64,000 nucleotides of DNA from Sphingopyxis flava (GTDB lineage: Bacteria > Pseudomonadota > Alphaproteobacteria > Sphingomonadales > Sphingomonadaceae). The DNA lies in contig NZ_FUYP01000009.1 of NCBI RefSeq assembly GCF_900168005.1, positions 1 to 64,000 of the forward strand, in the 5' to 3' direction. Shown here piece after piece: positions 53,865-63,732 of this stretch. The stretch's first letter is position 1. Each line of letters begins with the position of its first letter. The notes under the pieces are model-generated. The model did no database searches, had not been told where the DNA came from, and saw nothing but the letters and a program-made list of their open reading frames with translations. The position numbers were made by a program, and so were the translations under genes.

Positions 53865-55397
53865 TCAAAGCGGAATATTGTCATGCTTCTTCCACGGGTT
53901 CTCGAGCTGCTTGTTGCGCAATTTGCGCAGCCCCAGCGCGATCCGCTTGCGCGTATTGTGCGGGTGAATAACCTCGTCGATATAGCCGCGCGAGGCTGCC
54001 ACGAAGGGATTGGCGAAGCGGTCCTCATATTCCTTCGTGCGCTGCGCGATCTTTTCAGGATCGCCGATATCGGCGCGAAAGATGATCTCGACCGCCCCCT
54101 TCGCGCCCATCACCGCGATCTCGGCGGTGGGCCAGGCATAGTTCAGATCGCCGCGAAGATGCTTGGACGCCATGACGTCATAAGCGCCGCCATAGGCTTT
54201 GCGCGTGATGACCGTAATCTTGGGGACGGTCGCCTCGGCATAGGCAAAGAGGAGCTTCGCGCCATGCTTGATGATGCCGTTATATTCCTGCGCGGTGCCG
54301 GGCAGGAAGCCCGGGACGTCGACGAAGGTGATGATCGGAATCTCGAAGGCGTCGCAGAAACGCACGAAGCGCGCAGCCTTTTTCGACGAATTGATGTCGA
54401 GCACGCCGGCAAGCACCATCGGCTGATTCGCGACGATGCCGATCGTGCGCCCCTCGATGCGCCCGAAACCGCAGATGATGTTCGCCGCATGCGCTGGCTG
54501 AACCTCGAAAAAATCACCCTCGTCGACCGTTTTGCGGATCAGCTCGTGCATATCATAGGGCTGGTTCGCATTGGGCGGGATCAGCGTGTCGAGGCTTTCC
54601 TCGGCGCGGTCATAAGGATCGCTCGTCGGGCGCACGGGTACGCCGCTGCGATTATTTTCAGGCAGATAGTCGAAGAAGTCCCGGACGCTGAGCAACGCCT
54701 CGATATCATTCTCGAATGCAAGATCGGCAACCGAGCTCTTTGTCGTATGGGTGATCGCGCCGCCGAGCTCTTCCTGCGTGACGACTTCGTTCGTCACCGT
54801 TTTCACGACATCGGGGCCGGTCACGAACATATAGCTTGAGTCCTTCACCATGAAGATGAAGTCGGTCATTGCGGGGCTGTAAACCGCGCCGCCGGCGCAC
54901 GGTCCCATGATAAGGCTGATCTGCGGGACCACACCTGAGGCGAGAACATTCTTCTGAAAGACGTCGGCATAACCGCCGAGCGAGGCCACGCCCTCCTGAA
55001 TGCGCGCGCCGCCGCTGTCATTGAGCCCGATGACCGGCGCACCGACGAGCATCGCCTTTTCCATCACCTTGCAGATCTTCTCCGCGTGCCGTTTCGACAA
55101 GGAGCCGCCAAAGACCGTGAAATCCTGGCTGAAGACATAGACAAGCCGGCCGTTGATCGTGCCCGATCCGGTGACGACGCCGTCGCCAGGTATTTTCTGT
55201 TCCTGCATCCCGAAATCGATGCAGTCATGCTCGACATAGGTGTCGAGCTCCTCGAACGACCCCTCGTCGAGCAGAACGTCCAGCCGCTCGCGTGCGGTGA
55301 GCTTGCCCTTGGCGTGCTGGGCGTCGATGCGCTTCTGTCCGCCCCCCAGCGCAGCTGCCGCGCGGCGACGTTCCATTTCGGCGATATTGGCGGACAT
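53865..55397 (-). CDS. pccB: Propionyl-CoA (acyl-CoA) carboxylase beta subunit
   Basis: A 510-aa carboxyltransferase that moves CO2 from biotin to propionyl-CoA. It has N- and C-terminal crotonase-like domains: [68 protein letters not shown] and [15 protein letters not shown]. The start MSANIAEM has GGAGAG at 6-base spacing. It is the first gene of the operon; the dyad operator lies 73 bases upstream. Confidence 0.95.
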   Translation of the reverse strand: MSANIAEMERRRAAAALGGGQKRIDAQHAKGKLTARERLDVLLDEGSFEELDTYVEHDCIDFGMQEQKIPGDGVVTGSGTINGRLVYVFSQDFTVFGGSLSKRHAEKICKVMEKAMLVGAPVIGLNDSGGARIQEGVASLGGYADVFQKNVLASGVVPQISLIMGPCAGGAVYSPAMTDFIFMVKDSSYMFVTGPDVVKTVTNEVVTQEELGGAITHTTKSSVADLAFENDIEALLSVRDFFDYLPENNRSGVPVRPTSDPYDRAEESLDTLIPPNANQPYDMHELIRKTVDEGDFFEVQPAHAANIICGFGRIEGRTIGIVANQPMVLAGVLDINSSKKAARFVRFCDAFEIPIITFVDVPGFLPGTAQEYNGIIKHGAKLLFAYAEATVPKITVITRKAYGGAYDVMASKHLRGDLNYAWPTAEIAVMGAKGAVEIIFRADIGDPEKIAQRTKEYEDRFANPFVAASRGYIDEVIHPHNTRKRIALGLRKLRNKQLENPWKKHDNIPL

Positions 55398-55458
55398 GAG
55401 GCTCTCCACGAAAATGAAGCCCCGCCCATGCCTGCTTCGGCGTTCGAGGGCAAATGCG

Positions 55459-55497
55459 AATTAGCAAAGTTGCAAAGTCGAACTTTGCAAACTAATT
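55459..55497. promoter_or_regulatory. Dyad operator between pccB and the XRE regulator
   Basis: TTGCAAAGT (55470-55478) and ACTTTGCAA (55482-55490) are perfect arms around CGA. Outer arms AATTAG (55459-55464) and CTAATT (55492-55497) extend the symmetry, and a partial extra copy AGCAAAGT precedes it. It sits midway in the divergent gap and is the obvious binding site for the neighbouring XRE/DUF2083 regulator. Confidence 0.7.
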
Positions 55498-55505
55498 TGC
55501 ACCGA
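55470..55505 (+). promoter_or_regulatory. Predicted promoter of the regulator gene, likely leaderless transcript
   Basis: TTGCAA (55470-55475) and TAATTT (55493-55498) are spaced by 17 bases, a good sigma-70 arrangement. The expected start of transcription, about 7 bases after the -10, falls on the ATG at 55505. Both boxes lie within the dyad, so regulator binding would block its own promoter. Confidence 0.5.
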
Positions 55506-56911
55506 TGCATCCAACCCGCCTTTACGCTGGACGCCAGCTTCGCGATCTGCGTGCGGCCCGCGCCATTCGCCAGGCCGACTTTGCCGCCCAGCTAGGTATC
55601 TCGGCCTCCTATCTCAGCCAGATCGAGCACGACGACCGTCCGCTCACGCCTGGCCTGCTCGATCGCCTGCAACGACTTTTCCCGCTTGAATGGGAGGAAA
55701 TTGCCGCCGAGGCTGGCGACCGCCGCGCCGCGGCCCTTCGCGAAGCCGCCGCCGACCCGCTCTTTGCTGCCGCTCCGATGGCACCCGAGCAACTCGAGCG
55801 TGCCGCGCTCCAGCAGCCGCAACTCGCCGACCAGTTTGTCGCGCTCCATGCGGCGTATCGCCGCGCCGGGCAGAGGCTCCAGATCATCGACGAGGCGCTG
55901 ACCGGCGGTACGGCAGAGGGCAGCCGCCTGCCGTGGGAGGAGGTTCGCGACTGGTTTCACGACGCGGGCAATTATGTCGATTCCATCGACCGCGCGGCCG
56001 AGACGTTGGCAACGGGGCTGCGCGGCGCCCCCTCTCCCCCGATCGAGGCCATCGAACGGCAACTGCGCGATGCGCTCGGCATCTCGATCGTCTACCAGCA
56101 GACACAAAGCCTGCGCGATTTCGACGCGACGATGCGCCACCTGGTGATCGATCCTTCGCAGCCAGCCGAAAGCCGCCGCTTCCAGCTCGCGCACCAGCTC
56201 GCCGCCCTTGCCCTCGCCGGCGAAATTGCCGCCGTCGTCGAGGCCTCCCCGCTGCGCACGGCTGCGGCGCGTCAGCTTCTTCACGTCGGCCTTGCAAATT
56301 ATGCGGCGGGCGCGGTGCTCATGCCCTACACCCCTTTCCGCTCGAGCGCGCGCGCCGTGCGCCACGACATCGATCGGCTGCGGCTCGAATATGGGGTCAG
56401 CTTCGAGCAGGCGTGCCACCGGCTCTCGACGCTCCAGCGGCCGGGTGCGCGCGGCATTCCCATGTTCTTCTGCCGCGTCGACATGGCGGGCAATATCACC
56501 AAGCGGCACAGCGCAACGCGCCTCCAGTTTGCGCGCTTTGGCGGCGCCTGCCCCTTGTGGATCGTTCACGAGGCCGCCGCGATCCCCGACCGCATCCTGT
56601 TTCAGCTTGCCGAAACCCCCGACGGACTACGCTATGTGTCGATGGCAAAGGGGCTTGTGAAGCCCTCGGGCAGCTACGCCCGCAGTCCTCGCCGCTACGC
56701 GGTCGCACTGGGGTGCGAGGCCCAATATGCTGCCGAGTTCGTCTACGCCGACGGTGTCGATGTCGATGCCCCGCACGCCGCGGCGCGCATCGGCCCTTCG
56801 TGCCGCATCTGTCCGCGCGATGACTGCGACCAGCGCGCCTTTCCGCCAAGCGATCGGCCGATACTGGTCGACCCCGACCGCCGCGATGTCGTGCCTTACC
56901 GGATCGGCTAG
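55505..56911 (+). CDS. XRE-family transcriptional regulator with DUF2083 domain (short-chain fatty acyl regulator type)
   Basis: 468 aa. Residues about 8-62 form an XRE HTH (LRDLRAARAIRQADFAAQLG, ISASYLSQIEHDDRPLTPG). A central region related to ImmA/IrrE peptidases has FQLAHQLAALAL where an active one would have HExxH, so it is probably a sensor and not a protease. The C-terminal DUF2083 part has Cys pairs (GACPLWIVHEA, PSCRICPRDDCDQRAF) that could bind a metal. Relatives control propionyl-CoA or short-chain acyl-CoA genes, which fits the divergent pccB operon. The ATG lies 15 bases after the operator, with no room for a normal ribosome site. Confidence 0.9.
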   Translation: MHPTRLYAGRQLRDLRAARAIRQADFAAQLGISASYLSQIEHDDRPLTPGLLDRLQRLFPLEWEEIAAEAGDRRAAALREAAADPLFAAAPMAPEQLERAALQQPQLADQFVALHAAYRRAGQRLQIIDEALTGGTAEGSRLPWEEVRDWFHDAGNYVDSIDRAAETLATGLRGAPSPPIEAIERQLRDALGISIVYQQTQSLRDFDATMRHLVIDPSQPAESRRFQLAHQLAALALAGEIAAVVEASPLRTAAARQLLHVGLANYAAGAVLMPYTPFRSSARAVRHDIDRLRLEYGVSFEQACHRLSTLQRPGARGIPMFFCRVDMAGNITKRHSATRLQFARFGGACPLWIVHEAAAIPDRILFQLAETPDGLRYVSMAKGLVKPSGSYARSPRRYAVALGCEAQYAAEFVYADGVDVDAPHAAARIGPSCRICPRDDCDQRAFPPSDRPILVDPDRRDVVPYRIG

Positions 56912-57069
56912 CGATCAGCAGCCCGTCCTCGAGGACATGGTGCAACCAGCATGTGCATGGTCGTGCGGTCGCCGGCGCCGCCGCCGTTGGAGGCCGCAAT
57001 CCCTACCGAAAAAGGCACGGCTCCTCAAAATCGCATGCTCCTCCACACCCGGGCGGATGGGCAAACCTC

Positions 57070-58086
57070 CTAGACCTTCACGATGGCGCGGCCGATCAAG
57101 TCGCGCGCTGTTGCGAGAATCGCCTCCTCCGGCGGGCGCATGGTCCATCCGAGCCGCTCCATCGCATGGCGGCTATCGCCCCCGCGCACATTTCCAAGCT
57201 CGGCAACGAGTTGCCTGAGTTCAGGCCGCACCAAGGCGAACATCTTGAGCAGCCAGCCGGGCATCTTCCTCGCAGGAACCCTTCGTGCCTGATCGCCAAG
57301 ATTGGTCCGCAAAAGGTTTGCAACGTCGATCATCTTGAGAAATGGTCCCGAGCAGACAAACCGATCGTCGCGGACCCGCGGCGCATTCAGCGCGCGATAG
57401 TGGAGATCGGCCACGTCGCGAACGTCAATGATGCCGAATCCGATGTCGGGGCACAGGGGCACCTTGCCTTCGAGAAGCTGTTTTACGACTTCGATCGAAG
57501 TCGACAGATCGTCCGACAGCAAAGGTCCGAAGACCGCAGCCGGGTTCACCGAGGCAAATTCGATCTCGGGAGCCTCGGCCCTTGCCCACTCTCGGGCAGA
57601 TCGTTCAGCAACGGTCTTTGATCGCGGATAAGGCATCACTTTAGGATCATCGAGATTGGTCCAGTCCGCCTCGTCATAAAGATCGCGGCCCTTGCCATGG
57701 CCATAAGCGATCGCCGCCATCGACGAGGTGAGGACAAAGCGCTGCACTCCCGCCGCCTTCGCGAAGCGCAGCGCACGCAATGCCCCCTCGCGCGCCGGCA
57801 CCACCAACGCGTCAGCATCGCTTGGGACATCGATCGGAAAGGGCGATGCGACGTGCGCAACATGGCTGCACCCCGCCATCGCCTCGGCCCACCCCGCATC
57901 CTGTTCCAGATCGGCAGCGAAGAAGCGCAGCCTGCCGTCGTCGACTTGCAACCAGTCCCGCACCTCGGCCTCGCGCGCCAGGCTGCGAACCGTGGTGCGG
58001 ACCTGCCAACCATTCTCGATCAGCTGCCGGATCAGGAATCCGGCGATATAGCCGCTCCCTCCTGTGACCAGAACCGTACCCGCCAT
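57070..58086 (-). CDS. NAD(P)-dependent epimerase/aldehyde reductase, extended SDR
   Basis: 338 aa. The Rossmann motif is TVLVTGGSGYIAGFLIRQL, followed by VAHVASPFP, Ser in VLTSSMAAIAYG, and the YxxxK catalytic pair as YPRSKTVAE. The pattern is that of the dihydroflavonol-4-reductase-like aldehyde reductases. The substrate is unknown. It has a GGGGAGGGG ribosome site. It converges on the regulator gene with 158 bases between, where no gene was found, only a 12-base palindrome GTCCTCGAGGAC at 56925. Confidence 0.85.
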   Translation of the reverse strand: MAGTVLVTGGSGYIAGFLIRQLIENGWQVRTTVRSLAREAEVRDWLQVDDGRLRFFAADLEQDAGWAEAMAGCSHVAHVASPFPIDVPSDADALVVPAREGALRALRFAKAAGVQRFVLTSSMAAIAYGHGKGRDLYDEADWTNLDDPKVMPYPRSKTVAERSAREWARAEAPEIEFASVNPAAVFGPLLSDDLSTSIEVVKQLLEGKVPLCPDIGFGIIDVRDVADLHYRALNAPRVRDDRFVCSGPFLKMIDVANLLRTNLGDQARRVPARKMPGWLLKMFALVRPELRQLVAELGNVRGGDSRHAMERLGWTMRPPEEAILATARDLIGRAIVKV

Positions 58087-58180
58087 AGCCCCTCCCCCGA
58101 TTGCATCGCAGGAATTTAGCAGGCCGCATTCGCTCGCGATAGTCAGGGATCGGGGACGACGCCTCGGGGCGGGCGCCTCC

Positions 58181-59527
58181 TTATTTCATCAGCACAAGCT
58201 CCTCGGCCATGCTCGGGTGCAACGCAACCGTCGCGTCGAAATCCGCCTTGGTCAGTCCCGCCTTCACCGCGACGGCCGCCGCCTGCAATATCTCGGGCGC
58301 ATCGGGGCCGATCATGTGGAGGCCGACAACCTGATCGGTCGCCTCATTGACCACCATCTTGTAAAGAGCGCGCTCGTTGCGGCCGGCAAGGACGTTCTTC
58401 ATCGCGCGAAAATCACTCGTATAGACGCGGATCGATCCCAGCCTATTGCGCGCCTCGGCCTCGGTCATTCCGACCGCGCCGATCGGCGGGTGGCTAAAGA
58501 CCGCGCTTGGCACATTCGAATAGTCGACAATGGTCGGCTTGCCGCCAAAGACACTGTCGGCAAAGGCCTGACCTTCGCGGATCGCAACGGGGGTGAGCTG
58601 GATACGGTTCGTGACGTCCCCTACCGCATAAATGCTCTCGAGAGACGACTGATTGGTCTCATCGACTTTCACCGCGCCATTGCGGTCGAGCTCGACGCCC
58701 ACTTCTTCAAGCCCCAGCCCCCTGGTGTTGGGCACGCGCCCGGTCGCCGCCAGCACTGCGTCGGCGGGAATTGGCTCGCAATTTTCAAGATGGACGAGGA
58801 GCGAGCCGTCCGCCTGCTTCTCGATCGACTGAAAGGGCGCGTTGAAGCGGAACTCGATGCCCTTGGTCATGGAAATCTGGAGCAAGCGGTCGCGGATCTG
58901 CTCGTCATAGCCGCGCAAGATCGCGTCGCCGCGGTTGACGATCGTCACTTTGCTGCCGAACTCGTTGAAGATTCCGGCAAACTCATTGGCGATATAGCCG
59001 CCGCCGGCGATGACGATGCGCTTGGGCAATTCTTGCAAATGGAACACCTCGTTCGAGGTGATCGCATGCTCGCTGCCGGGAAACTCCGGCACGAAAGGCC
59101 AGCCCCCCGTTGCGATCAATATGCGCTCGGAGGTCAGCTCCTGCCCGTCGGCGAGCCGAACCTTCTGCGGCCCGACGAGCGTGGCGCGCGTCCTGAACAG
59201 CGCCACCTTGTGATTGTCGAGCGTCTGGGCATAGAGGCCCTCGAGCCGGCTCACCTCGGCAAGCACATTGTCGCGCAGCCGTGTCCAGTCGAAGCGGCAG
59301 TCAGGGACGTCCCAGCCGAACTGCCGGGCATCATGGATGTCTTCGGCGAAATGCGCGCCGTAGACAAGCAGCTTCTTGGGCACGCAGCCCCGAATAACGC
59401 AGGTCCCCCCGACCCGGTGCTCCTCCGCCACCGCCACGCGCGCACCGTGCGACGCGGCCACGCGCGAAGCGCGCACGCCGCCCGAACCGGCACCGATGAC
59501 GAACAGATCATAGTCGAATTTGGACAT
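58181..59527 (-). CDS. gorA: Glutathione-disulfide reductase
   Basis: A 448-aa flavoprotein that reduces GSSG with NADPH. It has FAD site YDLFVIGAGSGGVRASRVAA, redox disulfide GGTCVIRGCVPKK, NADPH site IAGGGYIANEFAGIFNEFG, second FAD motif YAVGDV, and a C-terminal catalytic HPSMAEELV. The charged residues after the NADPH motif (VNRGDAILRGYD) agree with NADPH preference. It follows pgi on the same strand. Confidence 0.93.
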   Translation of the reverse strand: MSKFDYDLFVIGAGSGGVRASRVAASHGARVAVAEEHRVGGTCVIRGCVPKKLLVYGAHFAEDIHDARQFGWDVPDCRFDWTRLRDNVLAEVSRLEGLYAQTLDNHKVALFRTRATLVGPQKVRLADGQELTSERILIATGGWPFVPEFPGSEHAITSNEVFHLQELPKRIVIAGGGYIANEFAGIFNEFGSKVTIVNRGDAILRGYDEQIRDRLLQISMTKGIEFRFNAPFQSIEKQADGSLLVHLENCEPIPADAVLAATGRVPNTRGLGLEEVGVELDRNGAVKVDETNQSSLESIYAVGDVTNRIQLTPVAIREGQAFADSVFGGKPTIVDYSNVPSAVFSHPPIGAVGMTEAEARNRLGSIRVYTSDFRAMKNVLAGRNERALYKMVVNEATDQVVGLHMIGPDAPEILQAAAVAVKAGLTKADFDATVALHPSMAEELVLMK

Positions 59528-59578
59528 GGAGGACCCCTAGAGCTGGCGGGCAGCCGTTCGCCGCCGCCGCCTATTTGG

Positions 59579-59635
59579 TTACGCAGGCGCGCAATGCCAA
59601 TCGATTTTTGCGCTCGAGAAAAGCCAAAGGCGCAT
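59579..59635 (-). CDS. Possible 18-codon coupled ORF after pgi (doubtful)
   Basis: The pgi stop and an ATG overlap as TGATG. The following frame encodes MRLWLFSSAKIDWHCAPA and then TAA. It would be translated by reinitiation after pgi. No ribosome site or known family is seen, and such short frames arise by chance. It is listed only because the overlap is exact. Confidence 0.15.
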   Translation of the reverse strand: MRLWLFSSAKIDWHCAPA

Positions 59636-61140
59636 CAATCTCCAAGCGCAGCCAGCATCAGCGCCCGGGTCGCAGGGTCGAACTCCATCGATCCTTCGGC
59701 GAGACCTTTTGCCATTTCCTTGCCGAGTTCGACCCCGAACTGGTCGAACGGATTGATCCCGAGCAAAACGGCGTTGGCGAAGACGCGATGCTCGAAAAAT
59801 GCGATCAATGCGCCCAGACTGCGCGGATTGATCTGGTCGAGGAGTATGGTCGTCGAGGGACGATTGCCCGGATAATGGCGCGCACCGTCCTCGCTTGCGC
59901 GCCCCGCCATCAGCGCGGCGCCCTGCGCGATGCAATTGCCCACCAGCGTTTCGTGATGCGCGTCATCGAGCAGATGGTCGGGCTCGCGCGCGACGATGAA
60001 CTCAACGGGGGTGAGGTGCGTGCCCTGATGGAGGAGCTGGAACACCGCATGCTGCGCATCGGTGCCGACCCCGCCCCAGGTGATCGGCGCGCTGGCGCGG
60101 CCGAGCGGAGCCCCGTCCAGCGTCACCGATTTGCCGTTCGATTCCATTTCGAGCTGCTGAAGATAGGCCGGAAGCAGCCGCAGCCGCTCGTCATAGGCAA
60201 AAACAGCGCGCGTCTGGCAGCCCAGACGATTGGCATAGAGCTGATCGACAAAGGCTGCGAGCAGGCAGATATTATCGGCGCCCTCGGCGAGGCGGAAATG
60301 CCTGTCCATTTCGGCAGCGCCCTCGAGAAGATCGGCAAAGGCGTCCCAGCCAAGCGCGAGCGCAGCAGGAAAACCGATCGACGACCATAGCGAATAGCGT
60401 CCCCCAACCGTTTCGCTGAACGGCAGGATGCGCGTTTCGTCGATTCCCCACTCCATCGCCTTGTCCGGATGGGCCGTCAGCGCGATGAAGCGGCCAAGCG
60501 CATCCTCGATACCTGCCTCTTCGAGCCATTGCAGCGCCGAGGCCGCATTGAGCAGGGTCTCGGTCGTCGTGAAGGTTTTCGACGCGACGGCCACAAGCGT
60601 ATGCTCAGGACTGAACCCGGCGAACGCCTCGCTCAGCGCTGCTCCGTCGACATTCGATACCACGGCGACGTCATAGCGGCTGCCATGACGCCCGAGCGCA
60701 TCCACGAGCAGGTCGGGACCGAGCGCCGACCCACCGATGCCGATGTGGAGGAGGTGCCGGATCTCGCCGAACGCGCCCGCCTCGATCGCGTCGACGAGCA
60801 TCCGCATCCGCTGGTGGAGGAGCTGAGCGCGATGAACCGGATCAGGCGCTCCCTCGCCGCGCTCTGCACTATGTTCCGCGGCGCGCCCTTCGCTCGGGTT
60901 GACGATCCCGCCCGAGAAAAGCGCCTTGCGTCTGCCGGCGAAATCCTGCGCCTTGGCAAGATCGAGGAGCGCAGCGATCGCGGCCTCGTCGAGATGGGTC
61001 TTGGCGAAATCGAACCGGATATCAGCGACGCTGCGCACGAGGAGCTGGAGGCGGGCTTCGGGATCGGCGCCAACGAGGCCGGCGAGCGGGCGCGGCTCCC
61101 AATCGGCAAGCGCTTGCCAAGCGTCGGCGGCGGTGGTCAT
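59635..61140 (-). CDS. pgi: Glucose-6-phosphate isomerase
   Basis: The 501-aa enzyme interconverts glucose-6-P and fructose-6-P. It has HIGIGGSALGPDLLVDAL, the VASKTFTTTETL phosphate site, and the signature regions DERLRLLPAYLQQLEMESNG and FGVELGKEMAKGL. The start MTTAADAW has AGAGGAA 7 bases upstream, so the longer in-frame extension is rejected. It is divergent from lepB with a 140-base gap. Confidence 0.95.
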   Translation of the reverse strand: MTTAADAWQALADWEPRPLAGLVGADPEARLQLLVRSVADIRFDFAKTHLDEAAIAALLDLAKAQDFAGRRKALFSGGIVNPSEGRAAEHSAERGEGAPDPVHRAQLLHQRMRMLVDAIEAGAFGEIRHLLHIGIGGSALGPDLLVDALGRHGSRYDVAVVSNVDGAALSEAFAGFSPEHTLVAVASKTFTTTETLLNAASALQWLEEAGIEDALGRFIALTAHPDKAMEWGIDETRILPFSETVGGRYSLWSSIGFPAALALGWDAFADLLEGAAEMDRHFRLAEGADNICLLAAFVDQLYANRLGCQTRAVFAYDERLRLLPAYLQQLEMESNGKSVTLDGAPLGRASAPITWGGVGTDAQHAVFQLLHQGTHLTPVEFIVAREPDHLLDDAHHETLVGNCIAQGAALMAGRASEDGARHYPGNRPSTTILLDQINPRSLGALIAFFEHRVFANAVLLGINPFDQFGVELGKEMAKGLAEGSMEFDPATRALMLAALGD

Positions 61141-61280
61141 CGCAATTCCTCTGATTTTCGTTCGCGTCGAGCGAAGGAGGTTTGAAAGCGGTTCTTCCAT
61201 AGGCCCGCGGCCACCGCTGCGCCAGCGTCATCCGCCGTAATTCGCTTGACGTGCAGACCTATTCGTCGCCAATGCGCGGC

Positions 61281-62162
61281 ATGACCGACGCCAGCGTTAC
61301 TGCCGATAACTCGCCCGCCACCGATCCCAAAGCGACGCCGCCGATGTCGGCGAAGGAAGAGGCCGTCGATACGGTTCGTTTCCTCGCCTTGCTCGCGGTC
61401 GCGGTTCTCATCTTTCGCAGTTTTTTTCTCTCGCCCTTCAATATCCCTTCTGAATCGATGCAGCCGCGGCTGTTGATCGGCGACTATCTGCTCGTCAACA
61501 AGATGGCCTATGGTTATTCGAGATACAGCCTGCCGTTCAGCATTCCGCTCATCCCGGGGCATCTCTTCGCCCGCACGCCCGAGCGCGGAGACGTCGTCGT
61601 GTTCAAGGCGCCGCCGCAGAACAGGGACGACTGGATCAAGCGCGTTATCGGCCTGCCGGGCGATACGGTCCAGGTGCGCGACGGCATCGTATGGATCAAT
61701 GGCGAACCCTTGAAGCGCGAGCCGATGGCCGATTTCGTCATTCCCGTAACCGAGAATATGATCGAGGCCGCGCGCGCGAACAACGCCCTTCCCTGCTACG
61801 AGATGCAGTTCGAGGAGATTGGCCCGAACGGCCAGCGCCAGTGCCGCTACAGGCAGTTCAAGGAAACCATGCCGAACGGCAAGAGCTATGCTGTTCTCGA
61901 CATTGTAGACCTGCCGGTCGACAATACCGTACCCTATAAAGTTCCCGAAGGCAGCGTCTTCCTGATGGGCGATAACCGCGATCGCAGCGCCGACAGCCGG
62001 GTCCGCATGGAAGAGGGCGGCCTTGGCGGCGCCGTGCCGATGAAGAATCTCGTCGGCCATGCGCTTGTCGGCATGTTTTCAACCGACGGTTCGGCAAGCT
62101 GGATCAACCCGATCAGCTGGTTCACAGCCGCGCGGTGGGAGCGCATCGGGGAAGGCTTTTGA
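61281..62162 (+). CDS. lepB: Signal peptidase I
   Basis: 293 aa. One N-terminal membrane helix ([20 protein letters not shown]) is followed by the catalytic Ser59 in IPSESMQP, Lys120 in [12 protein letters not shown], and the box E sequence [12 protein letters not shown]. It cleaves signal peptides on the periplasmic face. The start is uncertain: ATG 61281 (MTDASVT) is preferred, with 61272 and GTG 61251 possible; no clear ribosome site. It is followed with overlap by rnc and era. Confidence 0.94.
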   Translation: MTDASVTADNSPATDPKATPPMSAKEEAVDTVRFLALLAVAVLIFRSFFLSPFNIPSESMQPRLLIGDYLLVNKMAYGYSRYSLPFSIPLIPGHLFARTPERGDVVVFKAPPQNRDDWIKRVIGLPGDTVQVRDGIVWINGEPLKREPMADFVIPVTENMIEAARANNALPCYEMQFEEIGPNGQRQCRYRQFKETMPNGKSYAVLDIVDLPVDNTVPYKVPEGSVFLMGDNRDRSADSRVRMEEGGLGGAVPMKNLVGHALVGMFSTDGSASWINPISWFTAARWERIGEGF

Positions 62163-62842
62163 GCGGGAGCGCCTCAGCCGAGACCATCGCCGCCCTCATC
62201 GGCGCCGAGCCTCGCGATCTCGCGCTCTATCACGAAGCTCTGACCCACGGCAGCAGCGGCGCGGGCGATTATCAGCGGCTCGAGTTTCTCGGCGACCGGG
62301 TGCTCGGACTGGTTATCGCGTCGGAATTGTACCGCCGCTTTCCCAAAGCGGCCGAGGGCGAGCTCTCCTCTCGCCTCCACGCGCTTGCCTCTGGTGAGAC
62401 CTGCGCGCGCATCGCACAAGGCCTCGACCTCAACGCGCATGTCCGCTTCGGGGCGCAAGCCATCGGAGACGGGGGACGACAGAGCGACAATATTGCCGCC
62501 GACGTCGTTGAGGCGCTGATCGGCGCGCTGTGGCTCGACCTTGGTGAAGAAGCAGCGCGCGCCTTCATCCTCCGGCACTGGGGCGAAATGATCGAGGGGC
62601 AGGTCGCAGCGCCGAAACATCCCAAGGCCGCGCTTCAGGAATGGGCGCTCGCCCGCAAGCGGCGGCCGCCCGAATACCGGATGGTCCGCCGCGACGGCCC
62701 CGACCATGCTCCCCGCTTCCGCGTCGCGGTGAGCATCGGCAAACTCGCCGAGGCGGAAGGCGAAGGTGCCTCGAAGCAGGCGGCCGAGAAAAATGCCGCC
62801 GCGGCCCTGCTCGCGCGGCTTGTAGAGGAAGAGACGAGATGA
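62159..62842 (+). CDS. rnc: Ribonuclease III
   Basis: The enzyme cleaves double-stranded RNA during rRNA and mRNA maturation. About 227 aa. The catalytic domain has the signature [16 protein letters not shown] (Glu and Asp of LEFLGD) and [17 protein letters not shown]. The C-terminal dsRNA-binding domain contains [20 protein letters not shown] and [22 protein letters not shown] start at 62159 overlaps the lepB stop (TTGA) and follows GGGGAAGG; a GTG at 62135 is the alternative. Confidence 0.94.
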   Translation: MSGSASAETIAALIGAEPRDLALYHEALTHGSSGAGDYQRLEFLGDRVLGLVIASELYRRFPKAAEGELSSRLHALASGETCARIAQGLDLNAHVRFGAQAIGDGGRQSDNIAADVVEALIGALWLDLGEEAARAFILRHWGEMIEGQVAAPKHPKAALQEWALARKRRPPEYRMVRRDGPDHAPRFRVAVSIGKLAEAEGEGASKQAAEKNAAAALLARLVEEETR

Positions 62843-63732
62843 CCCAGCGCTGCGGCTTCGTCGCCGTCGTCGGTGCTCCCAATGCCGGGAAATCGACTCT
62901 CGTCAACGCGCTTGTCGGTCAGAAGGTCGCGATCGTCAGTCCCAAGGCGCAGACGACGCGCACGCGGCTCATGGGCGTCGCGATGGAAGGCGAGGCACAG
63001 ATCATCCTGATCGACACGCCAGGCATATTTGCGCCGACCCGCCGGCTCGATCGCGCGATGGTCGCAGCCGCCTGGGGCAGTCTTGAAGAGGCCGAGGCGA
63101 TCCTTGTGATGGTCGATGCCGCGGCCAAATTGACGGGCCGCGTCGAACGCGTACTCGAGGGCGTCGCGAACCGACCCGAGAAGAAATATCTCGTTCTCAA
63201 CAAGGTCGACCTCACCAGGAAAGACAAGCTGCTCGCGATCGCGACCGAGCTCAATGCGAAGGTCGCCTTCGACGAAAGCTTCTTCATCGCGGCGAGCAGC
63301 GGCGACGGCGTGCCTGATCTCAAGGCGCATCTGGCGAGGCTGATGCCCGAGGGCCCGTGGCATTTTCCCGAGGACGAGGTGAGCGACGCGCCCGAGCGGA
63401 TGCTGGCCGCCGAGATCACGCGCGAGCAGCTCTACCGCCAGCTCCACGAGGAGCTGCCCTACCAGTCGACGGTCGAAACCGAGCTTTTCAAGACCCGCCC
63501 CGACGGCAGCGCCGAAATCCATCAGCAAATCTATGTCGCGCGTGACAATCAGCGCGCGATCGTGCTCGGCAAGGGCGGCAGCCGCATCAAGGAAATCGGC
63601 GCGCGCGCGCGCGCCGAGCTCAGCGAATTGATGGGCCGAAAGGTCCACCTCTTTCTCCACGTCAAGGTCAAGGAAAACTGGGACGAAGACCGAGGCGTCT
63701 ATCGCGACATGGGGCTCGACTGGGTCGATTGA
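62839..63732 (+). CDS. era: GTPase Era
   Basis: A 297-aa GTPase for 30S ribosome assembly. The P-loop GAPNAGKST is at 12-20, followed by switch [14 protein letters not shown] (G3), NKVD (G4), and a C-terminal KH domain ([22 protein letters not shown]). The ATG overlaps the rnc stop (ATGA). The lepB-rnc-era order is classical; recO, which often follows, is not seen in the 268 bases left. Confidence 0.96.
   Translation: MTQRCGFVAVVGAPNAGKSTLVNALVGQKVAIVSPKAQTTRTRLMGVAMEGEAQIILIDTPGIFAPTRRLDRAMVAAAWGSLEEAEAILVMVDAAAKLTGRVERVLEGVANRPEKKYLVLNKVDLTRKDKLLAIATELNAKVAFDESFFIAASSGDGVPDLKAHLARLMPEGPWHFPEDEVSDAPERMLAAEITREQLYRQLHEELPYQSTVETELFKTRPDGSAEIHQQIYVARDNQRAIVLGKGGSRIKEIGARARAELSELMGRKVHLFLHVKVKENWDEDRGVYRDMGLDWVD

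Noticed and set aside
56912..57069. Small gene in the gap between the XRE regulator and the SDR reductase
   Set aside because: Several short frames exist, but none has a ribosome site or recognisable sequence. Only a 12-base palindrome (56925-56936) stands out.
58064..59875. 603-codon plus-strand frame opposite glutathione reductase
   Set aside because: It overlaps gorA fully and runs across a gap into pgi. The composition is that of a reverse-strand shadow.
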